A model generated the notes under the pieces. That model was not told where the DNA came from. It saw only the letters and a list, made by a program, of their open reading frames with translations, and ran no database searches. Source: Perspicuibacillus lycopersici (GTDB lineage Bacteria; Bacillota; Bacilli; Bacillales; Caldibacillaceae). From it: a DNA stretch of 64,000 nucleotides. Shown here piece by piece: positions 11,275 through 20,982 of this stretch. Where the stretch lies: NCBI RefSeq assembly GCF_025660475.1, contig NZ_JAOUSF010000002.1:620001-684000 (forward strand), in the 5' to 3' direction. Made by a program: the position numbers and the translations under genes. Each line of letters begins with the position of its first letter. Positions within the stretch are counted from its first letter, which is position 1.

Positions 11275-11535
11275 CTTTGCACGTCCTTTCTATCTTTACA
11301 AGAGCAAATCAATCATACCACTATGTACAATTGGATTAAATGATTGCAACTAAAAAACATTTTTTGCCATTCTTTAGCGATATTATTCATTATAAACAAA
11401 ACTTTTTAGTTTATGCTAGTGCTTGCGAAGGGTTTATCCCATTTCTTTTATTCGATAAGGGAGTAAATTATTCCTTCCTATTATTTAAACCATTTACTTA
11501 CACGAATTTCAAGCTTTTCCGAGAAAAAATCGGAA

Positions 11536-11685
11536 TCAATCGGTTCTTTTCCATGCTTTCCATGCACGATACATAAAAAATATCGAGAGTAGTAAAAATG
11601 GGATGGCACCAAGTTGAAGATTATAAAAAAATGAAACGATGGCTAAAACAATTAAAATGATGATAATGAAAATTAATATTTTCAA
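11536..11685 (-). CDS. small hydrophobic membrane protein, 49 residues
   Basis: A short frame starting at TTG with AGGAAGTG nine bases upstream. The product has two hydrophobic stretches (about residues 2-20 and 25-39) separated by YNLQLG, and a positively charged end RAWKAWKRTD, consistent with a two-span protein with its C-terminus inside. Codon use is like its neighbours. It lies alone between rpoE and the icmF terminator. I recognise no family and assign no function. Confidence 0.55.
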   Translation of the reverse strand: MKILIFIIIILIVLAIVSFFYNLQLGAIPFLLLSIFFMYRAWKAWKRTD

Positions 11686-11903
11686 GAGGCATTCACTTCC
11701 TGATCTTTAACAATGGTCTACCATAGTAAATATATAAAACAATTAGTATATATACAATAATTATATATTAAGAAAGAAAAATAATTTATGAATTTCTCTC
11801 GATAAAATATGGAAATAAATTGTATACCCTTTATTATAGAACATTTGCCGTGTTTTTCCCTAGTTTTTTTCCATTATTGGAATGTTTTCTTCTAGATAAA
11901 AGA

Positions 11904-11948
11904 AACTGACTCCACAAGACTGTTCAAAAATTCCCTTGTGGGTCAGTT
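11904..11948 (-). terminator. Terminator downstream of icmF
   Basis: AACTGACCCACAAG and CTTGTGGAGTCAGTT form a 14-bp stem around a roughly 16-nt loop, followed by TTTCTTTTATC on the minus strand. It lies about 120 bp after the icmF stop, at the end of the fatty acid operon. Confidence 0.8.
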
Positions 11949-12069
11949 CGTACGTTGAAAGATTAATACCTTCGCTTTTAGTGAACTCTTTGTGTATTCA
12001 TTCTGTTCTGCGTTTCGTTTAATAAACTTATCTCATGAAGGAACAACCCTCTTATAGAAAAAAGCCTAA

Positions 12070-15000
12070 TTAAACATTGCGTCTGTATTGGCCACCAACT
12101 TGATATAATGCTTGGGTTATTTGTCCGAGACTGGCTACTTTTACCGTTTCCATTAACTCTGCAAAGATATTACCATTTTCTACCGCAGTCTGTTTTAGCC
12201 TTGTTAAAGCTTCCTCTACTTTTTCATAATGACGCGCTTGGAAATCTTGTAAATTTTTGATTTGGGTTTCCTTCTCCTCCTTTGTCGCACGTGCTAGCTC
12301 CATATTATTGAGCTCCTCTTCCTTCGGCGGATATGGATTTAGATACGTATTTACGCCAATGATTGGAAGCTCCCCTGTATGCTTTTTCATTTCATAATAC
12401 ATGGACTCATCCTGAATTTTTCCACGTTGATATTGGCTTTCCATTGCGCCAAGTACACCACCACGGTCATTTAATCGTTCAAACTCCTGTAATACCGCTT
12501 CCTCCACTAAATCTGTTAGCTCTTCAATAATGAAGGAACCTTGTAATGGATTCTCATTTTTCGAAAGTCCGTATTCTTTCGTAATAATCATTTGAATCGC
12601 CATCGCCCGACGAACCGAGCCTTCTGTTGGCGTTGTGATTGCTTCATCATATGCGTTTGTATGCAAGGAATTACAATTATCGTATAAAGCCATCAATGCC
12701 TGTAATGTCGTGCGAATATCGTTAAAGTCGATTTCCTGGGCATGTAATGAGCGACCAGAGGTTTGGGTATGATATTTAAGCTTTTGACTACGTTCATTTG
12801 CTCGATATTTTTCCTTCATTACAATCGCCCAAATTCTTCTCGCTACTCGGCCGATGACACTATATTCTGGATCTAAGCCATTTGAGAAAAAGAAGGATAA
12901 ATTTGGTGCAAAGTCATCGATTTTCATTCCTCGGCTCAAATAATACTCCACATAGGTAAAACCATTCGCTAATGTGAAGGCGAGCTGGGTAATTGGATTT
13001 GCCCCCGCCTCTGCAATATGATACCCAGAAATCGATACAGAATAATAATTTCGGACATTGTGATCAATAAAATATTGCTGAATATCTCCCATCATCCGTA
13101 AAGCAAATTCAGTAGAAAAAACGCACGTATTTTGTCCTTGATCTTCCTTTAATATATCTGCCTGTACCGTTCCGCGAACAGTCGATAACGTAAATGCTTT
13201 TATTTGTTCGTATTCTTCTTTCGTTACCGAGCGCTTAAGCTCTTCCTCCTTTTTCTCCACCTGCTGGGCTATTGCAGTATTCATGAACATCGCTAAAATA
13301 ATTGGCGCTGGTCCATTAATCGTCATCGAGACTGATGTCGATGGGTGACATAAATCAAAGCCTCGATACAATTTTTTCATATCATCTAATGTACAAATAT
13401 TTACACCGCTTTCACCGACTTTTCCATAAATATCCGGACGATATGCAGGATCTTCTCCATATAATGTTACCGAATCAAAGGCAGTGCTTAACCGCTTTGC
13501 AGCATCATCCTTTGATAAATAATGAAAACGGCGATTGGTGCGCTCAGGTGTTCCTTCTCCTGCAAATTGCCGTTTTGGATCTTCCCCTTGGCGTTTAAAT
13601 GGAAAGACACCGGCTGTAAACGGAAAGGAGCCTGGTACATTTTCTTTATACACCCACCGCAAAATCTCTCCATAGTCCTCATATTTCGGTAAAATAACCT
13701 TTGGAATTTTTAATCCCGATAAACTCGTTGTTTTTAGCTCTGTGATAATTTCCTTATCCCGAATTTTAGTCACGAGCTGATCCTTTGCATATTGCGCTTT
13801 TAACGATGGCCATTGTGTCAATATTTGCTTTGTTCGCTCTGATAGGTGTGTCGCAATTTCCTCCTTCATTTCCTCTAAAGTGGAAAGGATCGCTTTGTCC
13901 GTTATCTTGTTCTTCGCAATCTCAATTGCACCCTCTACTTGAAACAATTGACGTGCATATGCTACTTGCTCTGATGCCTGTTGGTGATAGTTTCGTATGG
14001 TATCGACAATTTCGCGCAAATAATATCTTCGGCTATTTGGAATAATGATGTTTTGCTTTTCAACTTTTTCTTCTATCGAATAAGACGTGGACCAATTTTT
14101 CGTCGTTTTTTCATTTATTTTCGCGATTAATGCAGCAAATAATGCATTTGTTCCTGCATCATTAAACTGACTTGCAATCGTTCCATATACCGGCATCCTT
14201 TCATAGTCTAGATGGAATAGCCCGTGACTACGTTGATATTGCTTTTGCACTTGCCGCTTTGCATCCTCGGAGCCTTTTCGTTCGAATTTATTAATAACAA
14301 TTAAATCAGCATAATCAATCATATCAATTTTCTCTAATTGCGACGGTGCACCATATTCACTTGTCATCACATATAACGCTACATCACTAATCTCGCGAAT
14401 CTCCGCATCCCCTTGACCGATTCCACTTGTTTCAACAATGATCAAATCAAAGCCAGCTGCCTTTAGAACGGATAATGCATCTTTAATCGCTAACGACAGT
14501 TCACTCCGCGAGCTTCTTGTTGCAAGACTACGCATGTATACACGTGGATGGAAAATCGCATTCATTCGAATCCGATCACCTAAAAGTGCCCCACCGGTTT
14601 TTTGCTTCGTTGGATCAACAGATAAAATAGCAATCTTTATCTCTCGTATTTCATTGAGAAACCGGCGAATAAGCTCATCGGTTAATGAGCTTTTCCCTGC
14701 CCCACCAGTACCTGTAATCCCTATCACTGGTACGGTTGTTTGGTTTTCTTTTACCTTTTGGAAAATCGACTCCACAGATGTCGCAGTTTCTGAAACCATT
14801 TTATCCGACACCATATGCTCTGCTAGTGTAATAAACTTTGCGACAGCAACTACCTCTCCTTCAGCAAGCGCTGGAAGCTTGTTTTCTAGGTCCTCGGTAA
14901 CTGTCGAAAAATCACATTGCTCTAGCATAACATTAATCATCCCTTGTAAACCAAGCGTTCTTCCATCATCCGGCGAAAAAATTCTAGCAATACCGTACTC

Positions 15001-15339
15001 ATGTAGCTCCCTTATTTCCTTTGGAATGATGACTCCACCGCCGCCACCAAATATTTTTATATGGCCAGCTCCCTTTTCTTGCAGGAGGTCATACATGTAT
15101 TTAAAAAATTCCACATGACCACCTTGATAAGAAGAAATTGCAATTCCTTGTACATCCTCTTGGATTGCGGCATTGACAATTTCCTCTACAGATCGGTTAT
15201 GTCCTAAATGAATAACCTCCGCTCCGCTCGATTGAAGAATTCTTCGCATAATATTAATCGAAGCATCATGCCCATCAAATAAACTGGATGCTGTAACAAA
15301 ACGGACTGGATACTTTGGCTTATAGATTACCGTTTCCAC
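12070..15339 (-). CDS. icmF: fused isobutyryl-CoA mutase
   Basis: Coenzyme B12-dependent interconversion of isobutyryl-CoA and n-butyryl-CoA, with a built-in G-protein chaperone. Three parts in 1089 residues: N-terminal B12-binding domain with lower-ligand His24 (FDGHDAS) and GGGGG loop; MeaI-type GTPase with Walker A GTGGAGKS (210-217) and NKFE; and a C-terminal acyl-CoA mutase barrel with [20 protein letters not shown] and [13 protein letters not shown]. Length matches IcmF of Geobacillus and B. cereus. GTG start with AAAGGGGAAG. Being last in a beta-oxidation operon suggests it feeds branched acyl-CoA into butyryl-CoA oxidation. Confidence 0.95.
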   Translation of the reverse strand: METVIYKPKYPVRFVTASSLFDGHDASINIMRRILQSSGAEVIHLGHNRSVEEIVNAAIQEDVQGIAISSYQGGHVEFFKYMYDLLQEKGAGHIKIFGGGGGVIIPKEIRELHEYGIARIFSPDDGRTLGLQGMINVMLEQCDFSTVTEDLENKLPALAEGEVVAVAKFITLAEHMVSDKMVSETATSVESIFQKVKENQTTVPVIGITGTGGAGKSSLTDELIRRFLNEIREIKIAILSVDPTKQKTGGALLGDRIRMNAIFHPRVYMRSLATRSSRSELSLAIKDALSVLKAAGFDLIIVETSGIGQGDAEIREISDVALYVMTSEYGAPSQLEKIDMIDYADLIVINKFERKGSEDAKRQVQKQYQRSHGLFHLDYERMPVYGTIASQFNDAGTNALFAALIAKINEKTTKNWSTSYSIEEKVEKQNIIIPNSRRYYLREIVDTIRNYHQQASEQVAYARQLFQVEGAIEIAKNKITDKAILSTLEEMKEEIATHLSERTKQILTQWPSLKAQYAKDQLVTKIRDKEIITELKTTSLSGLKIPKVILPKYEDYGEILRWVYKENVPGSFPFTAGVFPFKRQGEDPKRQFAGEGTPERTNRRFHYLSKDDAAKRLSTAFDSVTLYGEDPAYRPDIYGKVGESGVNICTLDDMKKLYRGFDLCHPSTSVSMTINGPAPIILAMFMNTAIAQQVEKKEEELKRSVTKEEYEQIKAFTLSTVRGTVQADILKEDQGQNTCVFSTEFALRMMGDIQQYFIDHNVRNYYSVSISGYHIAEAGANPITQLAFTLANGFTYVEYYLSRGMKIDDFAPNLSFFFSNGLDPEYSVIGRVARRIWAIVMKEKYRANERSQKLKYHTQTSGRSLHAQEIDFNDIRTTLQALMALYDNCNSLHTNAYDEAITTPTEGSVRRAMAIQMIITKEYGLSKNENPLQGSFIIEELTDLVEEAVLQEFERLNDRGGVLGAMESQYQRGKIQDESMYYEMKKHTGELPIIGVNTYLNPYPPKEEELNNMELARATKEEKETQIKNLQDFQARHYEKVEEALTRLKQTAVENGNIFAELMETVKVASLGQITQALYQVGGQYRRNV

Positions 15340-15457
15340 ACTATCTTCCCCTTTGCTTGAAAAAATTTTCTCCTACTTGCATTGCTTCCCCTTCGAATCT
15401 ACGCTCATTTTATTAATGTCTAGAATGCTAGTTGTAAAAATAGTTGTCTAGCTTCAC

Positions 15458-16105
15458 TTAACGGTTCACATCTGTTACTGTTAGCTGGTGAATTCCATGA
15501 AAAAACAGTTCTGTTTGTAGCTTTGTATATTCCTCCAATGTGTACAATTTCTGCAGTGCCCATCGGCGAAAGCCCCACATTTGTCCTTGCACAAAAATAT
15601 TATGTGCCAATAATTGCACCTGTATATTTGGTAAGCTAATTCCACTACTTTTCGTATATTGCCTAATCAATTGCTCAAACATCGATACCATTTGCAGTTC
15701 TTTTTTCAAAACATATGGTAACGCTTCCTTAGAAAGCGATTTTGCTTCTTGATACATAACAAGTACTTCATCCTGCATATCATCGATAATTTGAAAATAA
15801 GCAGCAATTCCACTTTCCACTGTTTCCGGATTGACTTCATCTAATTCTAGTACGTTTAGAATTTTTTCCTGAACCTCGTCATATATTTGGTCACAAACTA
15901 AATAAAGAATATCTTCCTTGGATCGGATATATTCATACAAGGTTCCAATGCTAAAACCAGAAGCCTTGGCAATTTCTCTTGTCGTAGTCCGGTGAAACCC
16001 CTTTTCTTTAAAAAGAGAAATCGCACCTTTGATCATTTGTCCTCTACGAATCTTTATTAGCTGCTCATCTTTAACAGAGGCGTGCACCTTTTGCTTCTCA
16101 ACCAA
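15458..16105 (-). CDS. TetR/AcrR family regulator of the fatty acid operon
   Basis: N-terminal helix-turn-helix of the TetR type (SLFKEKGFHRTTTREIAKASGFSIGTLYEYIRSKEDIL), then an all-helical ligand domain. I prefer the TTG at 16105 because GAAAGGG lies eight bases upstream. An ATG at 16153 overlaps the upstream stop codon (TAATG) and could be used by translational coupling, adding 16 residues. It is co-transcribed with the acyl-CoA dehydrogenases and icmF, so it probably senses an acyl-CoA. It is distinct from FadR of B. subtilis as I recall that sequence. Confidence 0.85.
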   Translation of the reverse strand: MVEKQKVHASVKDEQLIKIRRGQMIKGAISLFKEKGFHRTTTREIAKASGFSIGTLYEYIRSKEDILYLVCDQIYDEVQEKILNVLELDEVNPETVESGIAAYFQIIDDMQDEVLVMYQEAKSLSKEALPYVLKKELQMVSMFEQLIRQYTKSSGISLPNIQVQLLAHNIFVQGQMWGFRRWALQKLYTLEEYTKLQTELFFHGIHQLTVTDVNR

Positions 16106-16152
16106 GAAATCATCCCTTTCTCCTACAGCTATCTTTGTAAGACATCTTACCA

Positions 16153-17286
16153 TTACAGCATTCGTGAGATAACTAGTCGTTGAATTTCCTGTGTTCCCTC
16201 ATAAATTTGGGTAATTTTTGCATCCCGCATAAATCGCTCCACTGGATATTCCGTCGTATAGCCGTAGCCACCGAATACTTGAACAGCCTCTGTTGTCACA
16301 CTCATGGCCGTATCCCCCGCAAATAATTTTGCCATCGCTGATGCTTTACCGTACGGCAGTCCATTAGATTCGAGCCATGCTGCTTGGTAGGTTAATAGTC
16401 TTGCCGCTTCAATATTGGTTGCCATATCGGCTAATTTAAACGAGATTCCTTGATTCGCGATGATTGGCTTGCCGAATTGCTTCCGTTCCTTAGCATAGGC
16501 AACCGCAGCATCTAATGCACCTTGGGCAATTCCTACAGCCTGGGCTGCAATCCCGTTTCTGCCACCGTCTAATGTCATCATCGCAATTTTAAAGCCTTGC
16601 CCTTCTTCCCCAAGGAGGTTTTCTTTCGGTACCCTACATTCCTCAAAAATAATTTCTGTTGTTGGTGAGGAGCGAATGCCTAGTTTCTTTTCTTTCTTTC
16701 CAACCTTAAACCCTGGGAAAGTACTCTCCACGATAAATGCACTCGTCCCCTTTTGTTTAGATTCTGGATCTGTTAAAGCAAATACAACATAAATATCCGC
16801 TACTCCGCCATTTGTAATGAAAATTTTTGACCCGTTGATTACGTAATAATCCCCTTCTCTTCTTGCCGTTGTTTTCATCCCTCCTGCATCGGATCCGGAG
16901 TTAGGCTCTGTTAATCCATAAGCACCAATTTTTTCCCCCAGTGCCATTGGCTTTAAATATTTTTGTTTTTGTTCCTCAGAACCAAATGTATATAATGGCC
17001 ACCCAGCTAAAGACGTGTGCGCAGATAGCGTAACACCCGTAGATGCGCAGACGCGAGATAGCTCCTCCACTGCAATTGCATATGCCAGAAAATCACTTCC
17101 AATCCCACCATACTGCTCTGGCCATGGAATTCCAGTTAATCCAAGTTCTGCCATTTTATTAAAGATTTCCCGATCAAAGCGTTCCTCCTCATCTCTGACA
17201 GCTGCCGTAGGTGCTACTTCATTCTTTGCGAAATCGCGAACCATTTTCCGAATCATTTCATGTTCTTCTGATAGTTTAAAATTCAT
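16153..17286 (-). CDS. acdA: acyl-CoA dehydrogenase (AcdA type)
   Basis: FAD enzyme that forms the 2,3-double bond in acyl-CoA, passing electrons to ETF. 377 residues with the family blocks [62 protein letters not shown] and [17 protein letters not shown]. The catalytic base is the Glu of IYEGTQEIQ near the C-terminus. Start at 17286 with GGAGGAAAT. In B. subtilis acdA likewise neighbours fadF and rpoE. A second, related dehydrogenase gene precedes it; the two may differ in chain length or branching preference. Confidence 0.92.
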   Translation of the reverse strand: MNFKLSEEHEMIRKMVRDFAKNEVAPTAAVRDEEERFDREIFNKMAELGLTGIPWPEQYGGIGSDFLAYAIAVEELSRVCASTGVTLSAHTSLAGWPLYTFGSEEQKQKYLKPMALGEKIGAYGLTEPNSGSDAGGMKTTARREGDYYVINGSKIFITNGGVADIYVVFALTDPESKQKGTSAFIVESTFPGFKVGKKEKKLGIRSSPTTEIIFEECRVPKENLLGEEGQGFKIAMMTLDGGRNGIAAQAVGIAQGALDAAVAYAKERKQFGKPIIANQGISFKLADMATNIEAARLLTYQAAWLESNGLPYGKASAMAKLFAGDTAMSVTTEAVQVFGGYGYTTEYPVERFMRDAKITQIYEGTQEIQRLVISRML

Positions 17287-17381
17287 TTCTATTTCCTCCA
17301 TTAATCAAATTATTAGTTTTCTCTGTTTATCTACGGGAGCATTGGTAGTTGTAGAGATAATTAGTGGCTATTCATGTGCTG

Positions 17382-18512
17382 TTATAGATGTTTACTAATC
17401 ACTATTTTTTGTATTTCTGAGGTTCCTTCATAAATTTCGGTTATTTTCGCATCACGGAAGTAACGCTCGATATCATAATCCTTTATATATCCATATCCGC
17501 CAAAAATTTGAATTGCTTCGGTTGTTGTTTCAACTGCTGTTCTTGAAGCAAATAATTTTGCTATCGATGCCTCCTTTCCACATGCCATGCCTTGATTTTT
17601 TAGAAACGCTGCTTGATAGACTAATAGTTTACTCGCCTCAATTTTGGTCGCCATATCTGCTAGCTTAAAACTAATTGCCTGATTGGCTATAATTGGTTTT
17701 CCAAATTGCCTACGAACTTTGGCATATTGCAATGCTTTTTCATAGCATCCTTCGGCAATTCCTAATGCCTGTGCCGCAATTCCAATTCTCCCTGTATTTA
17801 AATTTGCCATTGCAATACGAAAGCCTTGCCCTTCCTCGCCAAGACGCATGCTTTCTGCAACTCTCATATTTTCGAAGGTTAGTTGTACCGTTCTTGAACC
17901 GTGCAAACCCATTTTTTTCTCATCTTTACCGAACATGAATCCAGGTTGATCCCTTTTCACGATAAAGGCCGTTATCCCATTTTTTCCAAGCGATGTATTT
18001 GTAGAGGCAAAAACAATATAAATATCCGCCTCTCCCCCATTTGTTATAAACATTTTGCTTCCATTCAGTATATATTCTTCGCCATCCTTTCTTGCCTTTG
18101 TTTGGAGCGAGGCAGCATCTGATCCTGCATTTGCCTCGGTGAGGCAAAATGCCCCAAGGTATTCACCGGTTGCCAGCTTTGGTAGCAGGTCCTGCTTTTG
18201 TTTTTCTGTCCCAAAAGCTAAAATCGGATAGCTTCCTACAGACGTATGAACGGATAAAATAACACCAAGTGCAGCACTAACTTTGGAAATCTCATGGATT
18301 GCGAGAATATAGGAGGTAAAATCCATCTCTGAGCCGCCGTATTTAGTTGGAATTGGCATTCCCATCAGACCAAGCTTGCCCATTTTGTTTAATAATGCGC
18401 TTGGGAATTTACCAGCTTCCATCTCTGGAATAACAGGTGTTATTTCCTTTGTCGCAAAGTCTCTCACCATCTCACGGACCATGATTTGTTCTTCTGTAAA
18501 TAAATGATCCAT
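17382..18512 (-). CDS. acyl-CoA dehydrogenase (MmgC-like)
   Basis: A 376-residue acyl-CoA dehydrogenase with GAFCLTEANAGSDAASL, YILNGSKMFITNGGEADIYI, YAKVRRQFGKPI and the IYEGTSEIQ catalytic Glu. It is clearly paralogous to the next gene (16153-17286) but diverged throughout. Start ATG with AAAGGAGG. The position after thiolase and hydroxybutyryl-CoA dehydrogenase genes resembles mmgABC of B. subtilis, and butyryl- or branched short-chain acyl-CoA is the probable substrate (inference). Confidence 0.9.
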   Translation of the reverse strand: MDHLFTEEQIMVREMVRDFATKEITPVIPEMEAGKFPSALLNKMGKLGLMGMPIPTKYGGSEMDFTSYILAIHEISKVSAALGVILSVHTSVGSYPILAFGTEKQKQDLLPKLATGEYLGAFCLTEANAGSDAASLQTKARKDGEEYILNGSKMFITNGGEADIYIVFASTNTSLGKNGITAFIVKRDQPGFMFGKDEKKMGLHGSRTVQLTFENMRVAESMRLGEEGQGFRIAMANLNTGRIGIAAQALGIAEGCYEKALQYAKVRRQFGKPIIANQAISFKLADMATKIEASKLLVYQAAFLKNQGMACGKEASIAKLFASRTAVETTTEAIQIFGGYGYIKDYDIERYFRDAKITEIYEGTSEIQKIVISKHL

Positions 18513-18610
18513 TCCGTTTGGAAACCTCCTTTTGTAAAGAACGGGATTCGTATCCCCATTTATGCGGAGTTACGTATGAATCCATTTTGATAATTCCATT
18601 TCTGAACATA

Positions 18611-19462
18611 TTACTCATAAAGATAAAATCCTTTTCCTGTTTTCTTACCTAACCAGCCAGCATTTACGTATTTTCTAAGTAAAGGACATGGGCGATATTT
18701 ATCATCACCGAATCCATCATGCAAGGTCTCCATTATATAAAGACAAGTATCTAAACCGATGAAATCCGCTAACGTTAATGGACCCATTGGATGGTTCATT
18801 CCTAGCTTCATAATTTCATCGATTGCTTCCTTAGTGGCAACACCCTCATAGAGAGCAAAGATTGCTTCATTAATCATTGGCATTAAAATTCGATTGGAAA
18901 TAAATCCGGGAAAATCATTTACTTCAACAGGAACTTTCCCTAATTTCAACGTTATTTCTTTAATCGCTTCATATGTTTCCACCGATGTTGCTAGCCCCCG
19001 AATAATTTCTACTAGTCGCATAACCGGAACCGGATTCATAAAATGCATACCAATGACTTTCTCCGGGCAACTCGTTACCGAAGCAAGCTCTGTAATCGGT
19101 AAGGAAGAGGTATTAGTAGCAAGTATTGTGCCCTCCTTCGTTAATTCGGAAAGCTGACGAAAAATCGACTTCTTTACCTCCATATTTTCAACTGCTGCTT
19201 CAATGATTAATTGGCATTCGACGCTATCTTCAAGATTAGTAGAAGCAGAAATACGATTGACTATCGTTGCTTTTTCCTGTTCTGATAGTTTTCCTTTACT
19301 TACCTGCCGAAGTAAATTTTTTTCAATAGAGGAGATACCACGTTCTACTTGCTCGACTGTTATGTCATGTATTACACATAAATAGCCTGCCTGAGCACAT
19401 ACTTGGGCAATTCCTGTGCCCATTTGTCCTGCTCCAATAACCATTATTTTTTCTATTGCCAT
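18611..19462 (-). CDS. mmgB: 3-hydroxybutyryl-CoA dehydrogenase
   Basis: NAD-dependent oxidation of 3-hydroxyacyl-CoA to 3-ketoacyl-CoA. 283 residues; Rossmann motif [10 protein letters not shown] at 10-19, catalytic HFMNPVPVM histidine with the downstream Glu, and a C-terminal helical domain ([25 protein letters not shown]). Usual length for the stand-alone short-chain enzyme. ATG start after AAGGGGGAAAT. It sits between thiolase and acyl-CoA dehydrogenase genes, so the operon lacks only an enoyl-CoA hydratase for a full beta-oxidation cycle. Confidence 0.93.
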   Translation of the reverse strand: MAIEKIMVIGAGQMGTGIAQVCAQAGYLCVIHDITVEQVERGISSIEKNLLRQVSKGKLSEQEKATIVNRISASTNLEDSVECQLIIEAAVENMEVKKSIFRQLSELTKEGTILATNTSSLPITELASVTSCPEKVIGMHFMNPVPVMRLVEIIRGLATSVETYEAIKEITLKLGKVPVEVNDFPGFISNRILMPMINEAIFALYEGVATKEAIDEIMKLGMNHPMGPLTLADFIGLDTCLYIMETLHDGFGDDKYRPCPLLRKYVNAGWLGKKTGKGFYLYE

Positions 19463-19501
19463 CCTTATTTCCCCCTTCTTGTTTCCGGTTTATTTCTACT
19501 T

Positions 19502-20689
19502 TTAAGATTTTGGCACTTCAATTAATATGGCGTCTCCTTGACCACCACCACTGCAAATTGCAGCAACACCAAGGCCGCCACCTCTTCTCTTTAATTCATA
19601 CGCTAATGTTAAAATAATCCTTGCCCCACTTACTCCTATTGGATGGCCTAAAGCAACTGCCCCTCCATTTACATTCACCTTCTCATAGTCAAGCCCAGCA
19701 ATTTGACTAGAAGCCAATGCCACAGCTGCGAATGCTTCATTAATTTCAAATAAATCAATATCCTGAACCGATTTTTCTGTCTTTTGTAAAAGCTTATTAA
19801 TAACAAGCCCCGGTGTTTTTGGAAAATCTTTTGCTTCTACAGCAATCGAAGCATTGGCAAGAATGGTTGCTAATGGCTGATGTCCTTCGGAAATGGCGTA
19901 TTCTTCATCCATTAATACAAGTGCACATGCCCCGTCATTTACTCCGGGTGCATTCCCTGCGGTAATCGTGCCATTATTTCCAAAGGCAGATTTTAAGCTT
20001 GCTAGCTTTTCTAATGACGTATCTTTTCTTGGTGCCTCATCATGCGTAATGATTTGTACATTTCCCTTTCTTTGCGGAATTTCAACTGGAACAATTTCCT
20101 CTGCCAATTTCCCAGATTCTATTGCTTCTACTGCTAATTGATGACTTCTTAACGCCCACTGATCCTGTGCCTCTCGTGTAATCGATAATTCCTCTGCGGT
20201 ACTATTCCCGTATGTTCCCATATGGACTCCAGTGAAGCTACAAGTTAATCCGTCATAGATCATTAAATCCGTTAATGTCGCATCCCCCATGCGATAGCCC
20301 GTACGCGCATTTGCAAGAATATACGGAGCATTAGACATAGATTCCATTCCACCTGCTACCATTACCTTGCCTTCTTTGCTACGAATCAATAGATCGGCAA
20401 GTACAACACTTCTCATGCCAGATGCACATACTTTATTGATTGTTTCCGTAGTTGTTTGCCATGGAAGCCCTGCTGCTCTTGCCGCTTGTCTAGAGGGGAG
20501 CTGTCCTTGCCCTCCCTGCAAAACGGTTCCCATAATTACATGCTCTACTTGCTCAGGTGAAACTTTTGTTTTTGCTAATGCCCCTTTTATCGCAATACCC
20601 CCAAGTGTTGGTGCCGTTAACGCCTGCAACGCTCCATTCAGCTTACCAATCGGTGTTCTTGCACCATCTAAAATTACTGTTCTTCCCAT
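19502..20689 (-). CDS. mmgA: acetyl-CoA C-acetyltransferase (thiolase)
   Basis: Cleaves 3-ketoacyl-CoA with CoA, or condenses two acetyl-CoA. 395 residues; nucleophile Cys88 in [19 protein letters not shown], the histidine of [10 protein letters not shown] and the second cysteine of [12 protein letters not shown] with GGGGAGAAAG. It starts the second part of the operon after a 293-bp gap that contains a good cre match, so transcription of mmgA onward may be subject to CcpA repression separately from fadF. Confidence 0.93.
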   Translation of the reverse strand: MGRTVILDGARTPIGKLNGALQALTAPTLGGIAIKGALAKTKVSPEQVEHVIMGTVLQGGQGQLPSRQAARAAGLPWQTTTETINKVCASGMRSVVLADLLIRSKEGKVMVAGGMESMSNAPYILANARTGYRMGDATLTDLMIYDGLTCSFTGVHMGTYGNSTAEELSITREAQDQWALRSHQLAVEAIESGKLAEEIVPVEIPQRKGNVQIITHDEAPRKDTSLEKLASLKSAFGNNGTITAGNAPGVNDGACALVLMDEEYAISEGHQPLATILANASIAVEAKDFPKTPGLVINKLLQKTEKSVQDIDLFEINEAFAAVALASSQIAGLDYEKVNVNGGAVALGHPIGVSGARIILTLAYELKRRGGGLGVAAICSGGGQGDAILIEVPKS

Positions 20690-20775
20690 CCGCTTTCTCC
20701 CCTTTTTAACTAAATCCTATTTCCCTAGCTTTGTTCCTGTTTAATTTCGCTAGTGATGAATAACCGATTCCCAAC

Positions 20776-20789
20776 GGAAAACGCTTACA
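20776..20789 (-). promoter_or_regulatory. CcpA cre site upstream of mmgA
   Basis: TGTAAGCGTTTTCC on the minus strand matches the cre consensus TGWAARCGYTWNCW at 13 of 14 positions. It lies 87 bp before the mmgA start in the 293-bp gap after fadF. The B. subtilis mmg operon is also under carbon catabolite control. Confidence 0.65.
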
Positions 20790-20982
20790 CAAATTGCTAC
20801 ACTTTCTTATCCTCCCGCTAGCTTTTATTAAGCTATATGCTCCGACTGAACGCTCGCTCAATTTTATTCCAAACAAATCAATGAGCAAATTATCGTATAG
20901 AGGGATAGGCAACCCGTATCCCTCCAATATTATTACTATATTTGTAAAGCTAAGGTGGTATGATGCTTCCCTTTCAAAAAGA

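Noticed and set aside
11340-11576. A 78-codon plus-strand frame
   Set aside because: No ribosome-binding site, and it overlaps the better supported minus-strand small membrane gene.
14438-15118. A 226-codon plus-strand frame opposite icmF
   Set aside because: It lies wholly inside the strongly supported icmF gene and has serine-rich, shadow-like composition.
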